Source of the DNA: Hyphomicrobiales bacterium
GTDB lineage: Bacteria; Pseudomonadota; Alphaproteobacteria; Rhizobiales; MH13
Direction of reading: 5' to 3'
Assembly (NCBI GenBank): GCA_017642935.1
Contig: JAEPOK010000001.1
Coordinates: 1,657,192-1,721,191 of the forward strand
DNA length: 64,000 bases
Shown here: positions 17,510-26,345 of the stretch, piece after piece
Numbering within the stretch: the stretch's first letter is position 1
How the letters are laid out: every line of letters begins with the position of its first letter
Translations under genes and position numbers: made by a program
Notes under the pieces: generated by a model
Told to the model about the DNA's origin: nothing
Database searches by the model: none
What the model saw: the letters and a program-made list of their open reading frames with translations, nothing else

Positions 17510-19192
17510 CTAACGCCGCAAGCTACCCAAAATGCCACGCACTACGGCACGACCGATTTGCGTGCCTGCCGAACGCATGATGGATTTCATCATCGCTTCG
17601 GTCGGCGTTTGGCGCGTTGATCGACGCCGGCGGGACGAGCTAGATCGCGAACTTGTGCGGCGCTCGGTGCGGCGACTGTCGCGCTCACCATAATCATAGT
17701 TCCGGCTGCGGGGACCAAACTCGGGAATATCGAAGCCCGAACGCGTGCGGCGGCTGCCGGACCGGCGATCATCGTAATCCTCGTCGTCCTCATAATCGTC
17801 GCGACGGCGGGCGCGTTCTTTCTCTTCCTTCTCGCGGGCTTTGCGCTCTTCTTCCTCTTGCAAGGCTCGCGCCTCGGCAGCGGCTGCATCCTCGCCGCGC
17901 TTTTTCAGAATTTCGTAGGCAGACTCCCGATCCACCGGCTCATCATACTGGCCGAGGATGGGCGAGGTTTTGATGTGCGCGGCGCGCTCATCATCTTCCA
18001 GCGGGCCGAGACGCGAGGATGGTGGACGGATCAGCGTGCGCTGCACGATGGACGGCACACCCTTTTTCTCCAACGTTGACACCAAAGCCTCACCAACGCC
18101 GAGTTGGGTGATGACCTCAAACGCGTCGAGTTCCGGGTTGGGGCGGAACGTTTCGGCGGCGGCTTTGACGGCGCGCTGATCACGCGGCGTGAAAGCGCGC
18201 AAAGCGTGCTGCACGCGGTTGCCGATCTGGCTGAGCACTTCATCGGGCACGTCCAGTGGGTTTTGCGTCACGAAATAGACGCCGACACCCTTGGAGCGGA
18301 TCAGGCGACACACCTGCTCGACGCGTTCCAGCAGCGCTTTGGGCGCTTCATCAAACAGCAAATGGGCTTCATCAAAGAAGAACACCACGCGCGGCTTGTC
18401 CGGGTTGCCGACCTCTGGCAGTTCCTCGAATAGTTCTGAGAGCAGCCAAAGCAGGAACGTCGCATAGAGCCGTGGATTGTTCATCAGCTTGTCGGCGGCA
18501 AGCACCGAGACGATGCCACGGCCATCGGTGTGGGTGCGCATGAAGTCCGCGATTTTCAGCGCCGGTTCGCCGAAGAAGTTCGCCCCACCTTGATCTTCAA
18601 GCACCAGCAAGCGCCGCTGGATGGCACCGATGGAAGCGGTGGAAACGTTGCCATATTTGGCCGATATCTCATCCTTGCGATCATCAAGGCTGAGCAACAT
18701 GGCGCGCAGATCCTTGAGGTCCAGCAGCATCAAGCCTTCTTCATCAGCGATGCGAAACGCGATGTTGAGCACGCCTTCTTGCGTCTCGTTAAGGTCCATC
18801 AGGCGCGACAGTAGCAGCGGCCCCATCTCCGAAATCGTGGTACGGATCGGGTGCCCCTTCTCACCAAAAAGGTCCCAGAAGATCGTTGGCGTTGCGTCGT
18901 ATTCATAGTTCTCGGCAAAACCGATTGTCTCCGCCCGCGCCTCAAGGAAATCCTTCGACGTGCCGGCCGTCGCGATGCCGGAAAGATCACCCTTCACATC
19001 GGCGCAGAACACCGGGACGCCAGCGCGCGAAAAACCTTCGGCCATAATCTGCAAGGTCACGGTCTTGCCTGTGCCGGTTGCGCCAGTGATCAGCCCGTGC
19101 CGGTTGGCAAGCTTCAGCGCCAGATATTGCGGTGCCGGAGCGTCGCTGTCAGAGCCTGCTGTTCCAAGATAAATGGCATCGTCTTTGTACAT
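17510..19192 (-). CDS. HerA-like P-loop ATPase (DUF853)
   Basis: This 560-residue DUF853/HerA-type ATPase has Walker A GATGTGKT at 37-44 and Walker [13 protein letters not shown] in the middle. The sensor-like segment [21 protein letters not shown] follows. Residues about 420-530 are a highly charged Glu/Lys/Arg-rich and Ser/Arg-rich linker ending in a conserved [20 protein letters not shown] tail. Relatives translocate along DNA; the physiological role of the DUF853 group is not established. It is a single gene with no nuclease (NurA) neighbour. Confidence 0.88.
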   Translation of the reverse strand: MYKDDAIYLGTAGSDSDAPAPQYLALKLANRHGLITGATGTGKTVTLQIMAEGFSRAGVPVFCADVKGDLSGIATAGTSKDFLEARAETIGFAENYEYDATPTIFWDLFGEKGHPIRTTISEMGPLLLSRLMDLNETQEGVLNIAFRIADEEGLMLLDLKDLRAMLLSLDDRKDEISAKYGNVSTASIGAIQRRLLVLEDQGGANFFGEPALKIADFMRTHTDGRGIVSVLAADKLMNNPRLYATFLLWLLSELFEELPEVGNPDKPRVVFFFDEAHLLFDEAPKALLERVEQVCRLIRSKGVGVYFVTQNPLDVPDEVLSQIGNRVQHALRAFTPRDQRAVKAAAETFRPNPELDAFEVITQLGVGEALVSTLEKKGVPSIVQRTLIRPPSSRLGPLEDDERAAHIKTSPILGQYDEPVDRESAYEILKKRGEDAAAAEARALQEEEERKAREKEEKERARRRDDYEDDEDYDDRRSGSRRTRSGFDIPEFGPRSRNYDYGERDSRRTERRTSSRSSSSRRRRSTRQTPTEAMMKSIMRSAGTQIGRAVVRGILGSLRR

Positions 19193-19377
19193 GGTGGTCC
19201 CGTTTTTGGCGGTCGCATGGGTGGAGGTTGATCAGATAGCAACCTGCAAGAGCAACGCTTTGTCTTGGGATTTGTCCCCTGATGCAAGGGCTTTGGCCAG
19301 GAAATGCCTTGAAATCCCGCCACGGCCATCGCAAGGGTGCGCCCAACGCATTGGCTCGCGACAGGAAGGACTTGAGC

Positions 19378-19833
19378 ATGGAAGAACTGATTGGCCGGAT
19401 CACAGACGCGGTTGGGATCGATGAACAGACGGCGCAGACGGCCATTGGGGTGATCCTTGGGTTCCTCAACAAAGAAGGCCCAGATGATGCGATGAGCCGG
19501 CTTGTGGACGCAATTCCGGGCGCCGACGCTTTTATCGCCAGTCTTGGCGAGGGTGGCGGCGAGACCGGTGGTGGCTTGGCCGGTGCACTGGGTGGCCTGA
19601 TGGGCGGGTCCGGCGGTGGCCTTGGCGGCCTTGCCGGAGCAGTTGGCGGACTTGTCGGAGGTCAGTCTGGCGGCTTGATGTCGGCGGCCAGCGAACTGAT
19701 GAGCGCCGGTCTCGACATGGGCCAGATCCAAGGCGTGACGCAGGAAGTTGTCGGCTTTGCTCGCGAGAAAGCGGGCGACGAAGTTGTTGGCCAGATCATC
19801 GCCCAAATCCCAGGCATGGATCAGTTCACCTAA
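19378..19833 (+). CDS. Small Gly-rich protein, DUF2267-like
   Basis: This 151-residue protein has an N-terminal helical domain (MEELIGRITDAVGID, then a helix ending in FLNKEGPDDAM) and a glycine-rich low-complexity centre (about 60-100: repeated GGGL, GGLMGG and GGLVGGQ). A C-terminal helical part ends in VVGQIIAQIPGMDQF. The N- and C-terminal parts resemble each other (IPGADAF and IPGMDQF), as in DUF2267/DUF2780-type proteins. The function is unknown. ATG 19378 has AGGAAGGACT upstream. The 185 bases between it and the divergent HerA-like gene hold no other feature. Confidence 0.75.
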   Translation: MEELIGRITDAVGIDEQTAQTAIGVILGFLNKEGPDDAMSRLVDAIPGADAFIASLGEGGGETGGGLAGALGGLMGGSGGGLGGLAGAVGGLVGGQSGGLMSAASELMSAGLDMGQIQGVTQEVVGFAREKAGDEVVGQIIAQIPGMDQFT

Positions 19834-19856
19834 GACGCGCTTCGGTTGCAGACCTT

Positions 19857-19889
19857 AGGGCCGTGGCTTGCTCACGCAGCCGTGGCCCT
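19857..19889 (+). terminator. Terminator after the Gly-rich protein gene
   Basis: A 12-bp stem (AGGGCCGTGGCT at 19857-19868, AGCCGTGGCCCT at 19878-19889) is followed by TTTCTGTTTCTGG. The two non-Watson-Crick positions are G-U wobbles when read as plus-strand RNA but C-A mismatches on the minus strand, so it looks built for the plus-strand transcript. It overlaps the last codons of the convergent dusA gene. Confidence 0.7.
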
Positions 19890-20963
19890 TTCTGTTTCTG
19901 GACGCTCGACTGCGCTGAGCGCTTGGAGCACAAGGTCCGGCCCAGCGCCTTCCAGATGCGCGCCTTCCGACAAGATGCGCCGCCATTGGCGCGCCCCTGG
20001 TAGGCCCGAGAACAGTCCGATCATGTGCCGCGTGACCTGGTTGAGCCGCCCACCTCCCGCGATGTGGTTTTCAATATAGGGCAGCATGGCGCGGACGATA
20101 TCGCCGCGTGATTGGCTGGCAGATGGTTCGCCAAGCAGCGCCTCATCAGCGTCCAGCAGAATATCGGCTGGGGACTGATAAGCCGCTCGGCCAATCATCA
20201 CCTCGTCCATGCCCTGATCGAACAACGTCTTGGCCTCTGCCAGCGTTGCAATGCCACCGTTGATGCCGAGCCAGAGGTCCGGGAACTGCGCTTTCATCGC
20301 CAACACCAGATCATAGTCGAGCGGTGGAACATCGCGGTTCTGTTTTGGGGAGAGCCCTTCCAGCCAAGCTTTGCGGGCGTGGACAATCACCGCGTCGACG
20401 CCGGCATCACGAACCTTGGTGATGAAATCAGGCAGCACCTGATGCGGGTCTTGATCATCAACGCCGATGCGGCACTTCACAGTGACCGGGATGTCGGTGG
20501 CGCGCTTCATCGCTTCGACCAGCCTTGCGACATGGCTTGGGTCGCGCATCAAGCAGGCACCAAATGTACCCGATTGAACCCGGTCCGAGGGGCAGCCGCA
20601 ATTAAGATTGATCGCGTCATAACCGCGATCAGCGCCGATGCGGGCGGCTTCGGGCAGCTTTTGCGGATCGGAACCACCAAGCTGGAGCACGACGGGATGC
20701 TCTTCCGGCGAAAAGCCGAGCAACCGGTCGCGATCGCCATGGCTGACAGCGTCAGCTGTGACCATCTCGGTATAGAGCACAGCCCGTTGCGACATCAGCC
20801 TATGGAAATAGCGGCAATGGCGATCCGTCCAATCCATCATCGGGGCGATGGACAGACGACGTCGTGTATCGGACTGCGCTGGGTTGTCTTGGTTCACGGT
20901 CTGCGATCGTTTTTCATCTAGCCCGAAGGCGGTCGCTCGACCTTGTACTGATATGGTCGCCAT
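19872..20963 (-). CDS. dusA: tRNA-dihydrouridine synthase A
   Basis: This 363-residue FMN-dependent enzyme reduces uridines in the tRNA D-loop; DusA modifies U20/U20a. The motifs are RLSIAPMMDWTDRHCRYFHR (FMN/active site), NLNCGCPSDRVQSGTFGACL with the catalytic Cys, the KCRIGVDD segment and INGGI. The TIM barrel spans about 35-270, followed by the helical tRNA-binding domain. The first about 33 residues precede the conserved domain; the start ATG 20963 has no clear ribosome-binding site, so a somewhat later start is possible. Confidence 0.93.
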   Translation of the reverse strand: MATISVQGRATAFGLDEKRSQTVNQDNPAQSDTRRRLSIAPMMDWTDRHCRYFHRLMSQRAVLYTEMVTADAVSHGDRDRLLGFSPEEHPVVLQLGGSDPQKLPEAARIGADRGYDAINLNCGCPSDRVQSGTFGACLMRDPSHVARLVEAMKRATDIPVTVKCRIGVDDQDPHQVLPDFITKVRDAGVDAVIVHARKAWLEGLSPKQNRDVPPLDYDLVLAMKAQFPDLWLGINGGIATLAEAKTLFDQGMDEVMIGRAAYQSPADILLDADEALLGEPSASQSRGDIVRAMLPYIENHIAGGGRLNQVTRHMIGLFSGLPGARQWRRILSEGAHLEGAGPDLVLQALSAVERPETERATAA

Positions 20964-21096
20964 CGTAAAGCGGACGCACTGGTGCGGTCTTCAAAATCCA
21001 ATACCATTGCGGTGGGACGTAACTTGGGCCCGCTCCAAAGGTGGGGACTTTTTGGCGATGCAAATGCGAGTTCTAGTTTGGTGAGGGTGACAATCA

Positions 21097-21837
21097 ATGC
21101 GTAGATTTGAGGGAAGAACAATCATCGTCACCGGCGGCGCCTCCGGCATCGGTTTCGAGACGGTTGGCAGGCTCCTGGGCGAAGGCGCCCATGTCGCCGT
21201 TTGGGACTTGGATTTGGCCGGGCTGAGCGATTTGCCCGATGAGGCCAGCGATCATGTGATGGGCATCGAGCTAAATCTCACCGATCCAGAGGCTGTTTAC
21301 GCCGCGCGCGATAAGGTCCTTGCTGCTCGCGGTCGCATCGATGGCCTTCTGTGCTCAGCGGGCATTACCGGGCCCAATGCGACGGTGGCGGACTATCCAG
21401 AAGACGCTTGGCGCAAGGTGTTCGATGTCAACGTGCACGGCCTGATGTACTGCAACAAGGCCGTCATCCCGGCGATGAGCGAGGCAGGATATGGCCGCAT
21501 CGTCAACGTGGCTTCAATCGCGGGCAAAGAGGGCAATCCCAATGCGTCCGCCTATAGCGCGTCAAAAGCTGCTGTGATTGGCCTGACCAAGTCACTTGGC
21601 AAAGAACTGGCGCAAACCGGCGTGACCGTGAACTGCGCCACGCCCGCCGCGGTGCGCACCAAAATCTTCGATCAAATGAGCGAAGAGCATATCGCCTTCA
21701 TGCTCAGCAAGATCCCGATGGGCCGCTTTGGTCAGGTCGAGGAAATTGCCGCCATGTTGTGCTGGCTGCTCAGCGAGGAATGCTCCTTTACAACAGGCGG
21801 CGTCTTCGACCTGTCGGGTGGGCGCGCGGTTTACTAG
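21097..21837 (+). CDS. SDR family oxidoreductase
   Basis: This 246-residue classical short-chain dehydrogenase has TGGASGIG at 12-19, Asp at the end of beta-2 (VWDLDLAGL, suggesting an NAD preference), the CSAG motif, catalytic Ser/Tyr/Lys (VASIAGKEG, then AYSASKAA) and a C-terminal FDLSGGRAVY. ATG 21097 has GAGGGTG upstream. It converges on, and overlaps by 4 bases, the end of the long minus-strand operon, and may act on an intermediate of that pathway. That link is inference from position only. Confidence 0.88.
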   Translation: MRRFEGRTIIVTGGASGIGFETVGRLLGEGAHVAVWDLDLAGLSDLPDEASDHVMGIELNLTDPEAVYAARDKVLAARGRIDGLLCSAGITGPNATVADYPEDAWRKVFDVNVHGLMYCNKAVIPAMSEAGYGRIVNVASIAGKEGNPNASAYSASKAAVIGLTKSLGKELAQTGVTVNCATPAAVRTKIFDQMSEEHIAFMLSKIPMGRFGQVEEIAAMLCWLLSEECSFTTGGVFDLSGGRAVY

Positions 21838-23429
21838 CGCAAGGCCGCGATCACCTCGTCGGTTTTGGTGACAAGCGCAACGTTTTGCAGCGCATAATTG
21901 ATCGAGGCGTTGTGCCAATCGGCGTTCATCGTCGAGCAGCCATCTTCCGGAATTACCATCACATAACCCTTGTCGGCACCGGTCCGTGCCGTGTGCTCAA
22001 TGGACATGTTGGTCCAGGCGCCGGTCTCGATGATCATATCGCGTCCTTCGGCCTTCAAAATGGTTTCCAGCTGGCTGCCTTCCCAAGCCGACATACGGTT
22101 CTTCTTGACGACATAATCGCCTGCACGCGGCTCAAGTTCGGCGACTGGCGAACCGCCCCATGTGCCTTCAACCAGCGCATTGTTATCCACCACGCCCTCA
22201 AACAGCGGTGCGTTGAGGGTCAGGCCGGGGGCACCCGGCGGTACCAAGAAGTGCACGTGAATGACCGGCACACCGACCTTTCGGCAATGCTCGGCAAGCC
22301 GCGCCACATTGGCAATGGCGTTCTGCTCACGACAATGGATCGGAGAGCCGGAGTCGGCGAACGCGCCGCCTTCCATCACCACGTCATTTTGCATGTCTTG
22401 AATGATCAGCGCACAACGTGAGGGATCAAGTTGCAAGGCGTCGCCAGTCGATGCAGGCGCGGCGGCAGAGGACGCCGAACTAGCCCCAGCCGTGCTGGTC
22501 GAAGGCGCTTGGCCGCGGGCACGCATGAATGGCTCGTTGCGGGGGCCGATTTTTACGTCGAACGCGTACACACTGGTCGTCGCGCAGACATACATGGTGC
22601 GCCAATCCGGGCCACCCCAATGCAAGTTCGCGGCAAGCTCGGGGATTGCCACCTTGCCCAAATGCTTGCCGGAAGGGTCATAGACCCAAAGCCCACCTGG
22701 CGCCGTGACCCAGATGTTGCCTTGCGCGTCGCATTTCATGCCATCGGGGACGCCGGGCAGCAGGCTGTCCTTGATGCCGGACGCAAACACATGACCGTTG
22801 GTGAGTTTGTCGCCTTCGACATCATAAACCCGGATGTTCGCCTGCTCGGTATCGTTGATGAACAACCGGTCTTCAGTCGGGCAAAAGCACAGACCGTTGG
22901 GCATGGTGAAGGTGTAGCGATCGACGACCAGTTCCGGTTCATCGCCGGGGCGATGGTCCGGTGGCAGGCGAAAAACGCCCTGCCACCCAAGGTCACGCGG
23001 GCGTTCCACACCAAAGCCTGGCATCCGGCCATACCAGGGATCGGTGAACCAGATCGATCCGTCCGATTTCACGCACAGATCGTTCGGCGAGTTCAACTCG
23101 CGTCCTTCAAAATGGCTGCACAAAACCGTGCGGGTGCCATCGGGCGAAAAGCGCGTCACGCTGCTGGTGGAATGCTCGCACACGAGCAAGTTTAGGCCGG
23201 CATCGTAGGTCATGCCGTTGCCCTTGTGCGATGGGTTCATCACCTCTCGCACGCCGGACCGATCAAGTCGCCGTCTGACATCGCCAGGCATATCGGAGAA
23301 CAGCAGATAATGCTCCACCGGATGCCAGATTGGTCCCTCGGTGAAGGTGAAACCGGAGCCCGCCTGGCGAACCGGCGCATGCTCATCAATCAGCCCGTTG
23401 AAGGCCGGGTCCATCGCCTGGTGTGTCAT
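21834..23429 (-). CDS. Fusion: SMP-30/gluconolactonase domain + cysteine-hydrolase domain lacking Cys
   Basis: This 531-residue two-domain protein begins with an SMP-30/gluconolactonase beta-propeller (about 20-300), with likely metal ligands E31 (FTEGPIW), N178 (MPNGL) and D229 (VPDGM). A Ser/Thr/Ala-rich linker (about 303-335) follows. Residues 336-531 are an isochorismatase-fold domain with D345 (IIQDMQND) and K442/K443, but S476 sits where the nucleophile Cys is expected (AWTNMSIEHTA). A lactonase joined to an amidase or isochorismatase-like domain suggests two consecutive hydrolytic steps, or a catalytic plus a binding domain. No frameshift or low-quality junction is seen. It is the last gene of the operon. 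Confidence 0.88.
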   Translation of the reverse strand: MTHQAMDPAFNGLIDEHAPVRQAGSGFTFTEGPIWHPVEHYLLFSDMPGDVRRRLDRSGVREVMNPSHKGNGMTYDAGLNLLVCEHSTSSVTRFSPDGTRTVLCSHFEGRELNSPNDLCVKSDGSIWFTDPWYGRMPGFGVERPRDLGWQGVFRLPPDHRPGDEPELVVDRYTFTMPNGLCFCPTEDRLFINDTEQANIRVYDVEGDKLTNGHVFASGIKDSLLPGVPDGMKCDAQGNIWVTAPGGLWVYDPSGKHLGKVAIPELAANLHWGGPDWRTMYVCATTSVYAFDVKIGPRNEPFMRARGQAPSTSTAGASSASSAAAPASTGDALQLDPSRCALIIQDMQNDVVMEGGAFADSGSPIHCREQNAIANVARLAEHCRKVGVPVIHVHFLVPPGAPGLTLNAPLFEGVVDNNALVEGTWGGSPVAELEPRAGDYVVKKNRMSAWEGSQLETILKAEGRDMIIETGAWTNMSIEHTARTGADKGYVMVIPEDGCSTMNADWHNASINYALQNVALVTKTDEVIAALR

Positions 23430-23474
23430 GGCGCGCGCCTCTTAAGCGTTACATGAATGCGTTACCGGACGGCG

Positions 23475-24326
23475 TCACATTGGAAACCAGTCGCGGCGGG
23501 GAACGGACTGGCTGACAGGGCCGGGAACCGCCATGTCCAGCCGCCCAACGACCTGTCCGTTTTCGATCAAAGCGGGCTTGTCATGCACCGGTAGGAGAAA
23601 CTTGGCGCCGGAATACATCAGCTTGCGAACTTGCGCTTTTTCGTTGCGCTTGGAGCCGCCATGGTTCCCGGTCGGCTGGTATTCTTCAGGTCCGAATGTG
23701 TGGAGCGGATTGATGATCTGATCGTTGAAATCGTAGATCACATCGCCGCAAATCGTGGCACGACCATCGGCTGTGTCGACATGCACGTTCATCGAGCCTT
23801 CAGTGTGCGCACCAGCGGCTTCCAGGTAAACGCCGGGGATCAGCTCGATGGGACCGGAGATTTCCAGATCTTCAAGCCGCAGGGCGCCGGGCGTGTGCAG
23901 ACGCTCGACAAGGTGCATGATGTCGGGCTTGGGATACTGCGGATGCATAAGCCCGGAGACCGAGTATTCCAGCTCACGCCGGTTGATCACCACCGTGGTG
24001 TTCATCGGGAAGTGATCGTCTTTGCCCGCATGGTCGATGTGCAGATGGGTGTGCAACACATAGCGCACGTCACCTGGCTTCACGCCGTGATTGGCCAGTT
24101 GGCGCTCGATCATGTTTTCGTGGAATTGCAGGCCGCGCATACCAAGCGTTTCCATGATCGCGTTGTCACGATAGCCGGTATCAACAACGATAGGGTACTG
24201 ACCGCCAAGAATCAGAAAGCCGTAAACCGGCACGCGCCGTGTGCGGCCACAATCGCGCGCCAACACCAGAAAACTGGATTCCAGCTCGATATCGCCATAG
24301 TCGAGCACTTTCACTTCTAACGCCAT
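23475..24326 (-). CDS. Metallo-beta-lactamase-fold lactonase (AHL lactonase family)
   Basis: This 283-residue protein has the zinc motif HTHLHIDHAG (H92-H99), a later His in GAHTEGSMN, Asp in TICGDVIYD and a C-terminal LPVHDKP. This matches the N-acyl-homoserine-lactonase/AttM group. Given its operon partners, a metabolic lactone is a likelier substrate than a quorum-sensing signal; AttM/BlcC-type enzymes are known to open gamma-butyrolactone. There is no signal peptide. It lies 45 bases upstream of the fusion gene and 28 bases after the amidohydrolase. Confidence 0.88.
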   Translation of the reverse strand: MALEVKVLDYGDIELESSFLVLARDCGRTRRVPVYGFLILGGQYPIVVDTGYRDNAIMETLGMRGLQFHENMIERQLANHGVKPGDVRYVLHTHLHIDHAGKDDHFPMNTTVVINRRELEYSVSGLMHPQYPKPDIMHLVERLHTPGALRLEDLEISGPIELIPGVYLEAAGAHTEGSMNVHVDTADGRATICGDVIYDFNDQIINPLHTFGPEEYQPTGNHGGSKRNEKAQVRKLMYSGAKFLLPVHDKPALIENGQVVGRLDMAVPGPVSQSVPRRDWFPM

Positions 24327-24354
24327 TGCGTCCTCCCAGAGTCAGTCTGTTGTT

Positions 24355-25242
24355 CTAGTTAAGTCGGTAAACCCGGCTTGCAGTGTTGTTGAAAACGGCA
24401 GCTTGTTCGCCGGCGCTAAGCCCGCCGGCTGCGGTGCGATGTGTATCGAGAAGCCAGCCATAGTCGGTCCACAGTTTCTCGATGGGGAAGTTCGAACCCC
24501 ACAAGCAGCGATCGGCGCCAAACAAGGCGACCGTTTCGCGGGTCAGCCAGGTGATGTGTTCGGGCGCGCGCATGTGGATGAATGTGCCGAAGCCGGAAAG
24601 CTTGGAGACAACGTTTGGGCGCTTGGCAAGCTTTGCCATCTGGGTGCGCCAGAACTCGCGTCCGCCATGACTGGTGTCGGTCAGCATGCCGGCATGTTGC
24701 AAGATGAACGTCACATCTGAGCACGCGTCTACCAGTTCGCAGGCGCCGTCCATTTGACCGGCAAACACTTGGAGGTCGAAGGTCCAGCCATAATCTGCAA
24801 GGTGGGCGATGTTGGCTTGCACGGTTTTGTCCCGGCACACATCGCCATGCGGTGCGAAACGAAACAACGGGTTCTCGTGCCAGTGAAACTGCTGGCGAAT
24901 GCCACGCATGCGAGGAAAAGCGGCCAGCCGATCCAGCGCTGGGCGGACATCCTTGATCGTCATGTCAGCGTAGCCAACAATACCATGTGGCCAACCAGTT
25001 TCCTGCGCAACCTGGCTAACCCAGGCAACTTCTGCTTCAGCTTGGTCGACTGGCCAATTAGCCTGCACATAGACAGACTTTTCAACGCCAGTGTTGCGGA
25101 TATCTTGAAGATACTCGGTCATCAGATAGTCGCGGCGGATCGGCTCATAAGGGCCGAAAATGCGCGGCTGCATTGGCCCGGATAACCATGGCAAATCGGC
25201 CTGCTGCCAAACATGAAAATGGGAGTCGACAACTTGCATCAC
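24355..25242 (-). CDS. Amidohydrolase-2 family metal-dependent hydrolase
   Basis: This 295-residue TIM-barrel hydrolase (PF04909 type) has the N-terminal metal motif VDSHFHVW, the middle segment FDLQVFAG, then FILQHAGM and the C-terminal WGSNFPIEKL. Relatives include 2-pyrone-4,6-dicarboxylate lactonase, L-fuconolactonase and other lactone- or ring-opening enzymes. Its start overlaps the VWA gene stop by 4 bases. The substrate is unknown; the operon suggests a lactone or cyclic amide. Confidence 0.9.
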   Translation of the reverse strand: MMQVVDSHFHVWQQADLPWLSGPMQPRIFGPYEPIRRDYLMTEYLQDIRNTGVEKSVYVQANWPVDQAEAEVAWVSQVAQETGWPHGIVGYADMTIKDVRPALDRLAAFPRMRGIRQQFHWHENPLFRFAPHGDVCRDKTVQANIAHLADYGWTFDLQVFAGQMDGACELVDACSDVTFILQHAGMLTDTSHGGREFWRTQMAKLAKRPNVVSKLSGFGTFIHMRAPEHITWLTRETVALFGADRCLWGSNFPIEKLWTDYGWLLDTHRTAAGGLSAGEQAAVFNNTASRVYRLN

Positions 25243-26345
25243 CTGGCACCCTTGGCAAAGGACATCACTTCAGCGGCCAGTGTTTGCGCGGACGAGCCAT
25301 CACCGAGTTGATCGATCATCGGCAGGATCAGCCGCATCGCCTCGGTATCCGGGCGATAGGCTGGATCAGCTGCCAGCGGAGACAGCCACAAGGTTGACCA
25401 GGACAGGCCACGCAGTTTGTTCATCGCACTGACCAAAGCGTCCGGACCGCCGCGCTCCAATCCATCCGACACGATGATGGTGAGCGCGCCACGCGCGAAA
25501 GATGCAAAACGAGGAACCGACAGGAACACGGCCAGCGCGTCGCCCAGCCGAGTGCCGCCATCCCAGTCGGCGACCAGACCCGACGCCAGTGCCATTGCCT
25601 GGTCGCGGTTGCGATGCTTGAGTGCGCGAGTCACCCTGGTGAGACGGGTGCCAAGGGTGAACACCTCCACCCGTTCGCCGGCCTGCACCAAAGCGTGGGC
25701 CAGGCGCAGGCGGCTGTCGGTGCCAGCTTTCATGGAGCCGGACACATCGATCAGCATCAAGACACGGCGTTGGCGCTGACGGCGCGTGCGGGTTGGCAGC
25801 GCTGAAATCTCACCGTCACGTCGCAACATGTCACGGAATGCTCGGCGGGCATCTGCCAGGCGGCCCTTGCCGCCGCGCATGCGACGGGAGGTTCGGCGCG
25901 GCAGGGTACGCGGTGCGGCCTTGGCGAAAAGGCGCAGTGTTGCGTCTTCATCCTCAGCGGTCAGCGTGCGCTGGTTCAACCGTTCAGCTTGCGTAGCCTC
26001 TCCACCCGATGGTTCTTCTTCGTCGGGGTCGGGCAGCAACTCGAACTCCCCGCCGTCATAGGCGTTGGGCATGTCTTCCGGGTCGCCTTCGGCAGGCGCA
26101 GCGAAACTGCGACCCAGAAAGATGCTGTCGAATACGTTATCGAAGTCTTCGCGGCGTTCCGGTGCTGGCCCGAACACCGCGTGGGCGGCTCGACGCACGT
26201 CGAGGATCGAGGTGGGGCCAAGCAACCCAACCGAGGCCAGGAACGCCTCCGTTTGCTCGGGCGCAGCAGGAAACCCGGCTTGGCGCAAGGCCACGGCAAA
26301 CTGCAGAAAGGGAGTTGCCGCTTTGGGCAAGAGGCTGACGCTCAT
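25239..26345 (-). CDS. VWA domain protein, CoxE type
   Basis: This 368-residue protein has an N-terminal helical region (1-80), an acidic linker (about 85-125), an Arg-rich stretch (about 145-195) and a C-terminal von Willebrand A domain with MIDAS DXSXS at 200-204 (LIDVSGSMK). This CoxE-like architecture usually sits next to a MoxR ATPase, as here. In CO dehydrogenase systems CoxD/CoxE help build the active site; a comparable maturation role for the adjacent molybdenum enzyme is the likely function. 4-base overlaps occur on both sides. Confidence 0.9.
   Translation of the reverse strand: MSVSLLPKAATPFLQFAVALRQAGFPAAPEQTEAFLASVGLLGPTSILDVRRAAHAVFGPAPERREDFDNVFDSIFLGRSFAAPAEGDPEDMPNAYDGGEFELLPDPDEEEPSGGEATQAERLNQRTLTAEDEDATLRLFAKAAPRTLPRRTSRRMRGGKGRLADARRAFRDMLRRDGEISALPTRTRRQRQRRVLMLIDVSGSMKAGTDSRLRLAHALVQAGERVEVFTLGTRLTRVTRALKHRNRDQAMALASGLVADWDGGTRLGDALAVFLSVPRFASFARGALTIIVSDGLERGGPDALVSAMNKLRGLSWSTLWLSPLAADPAYRPDTEAMRLILPMIDQLGDGSSAQTLAAEVMSFAKGAR

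Noticed and set aside
23440-23460. A short direct repeat GCGTTAC (two copies 13 bases apart) before the SMP-30 fusion gene
   Set aside because: Too short to separate from chance; no third copy was seen.
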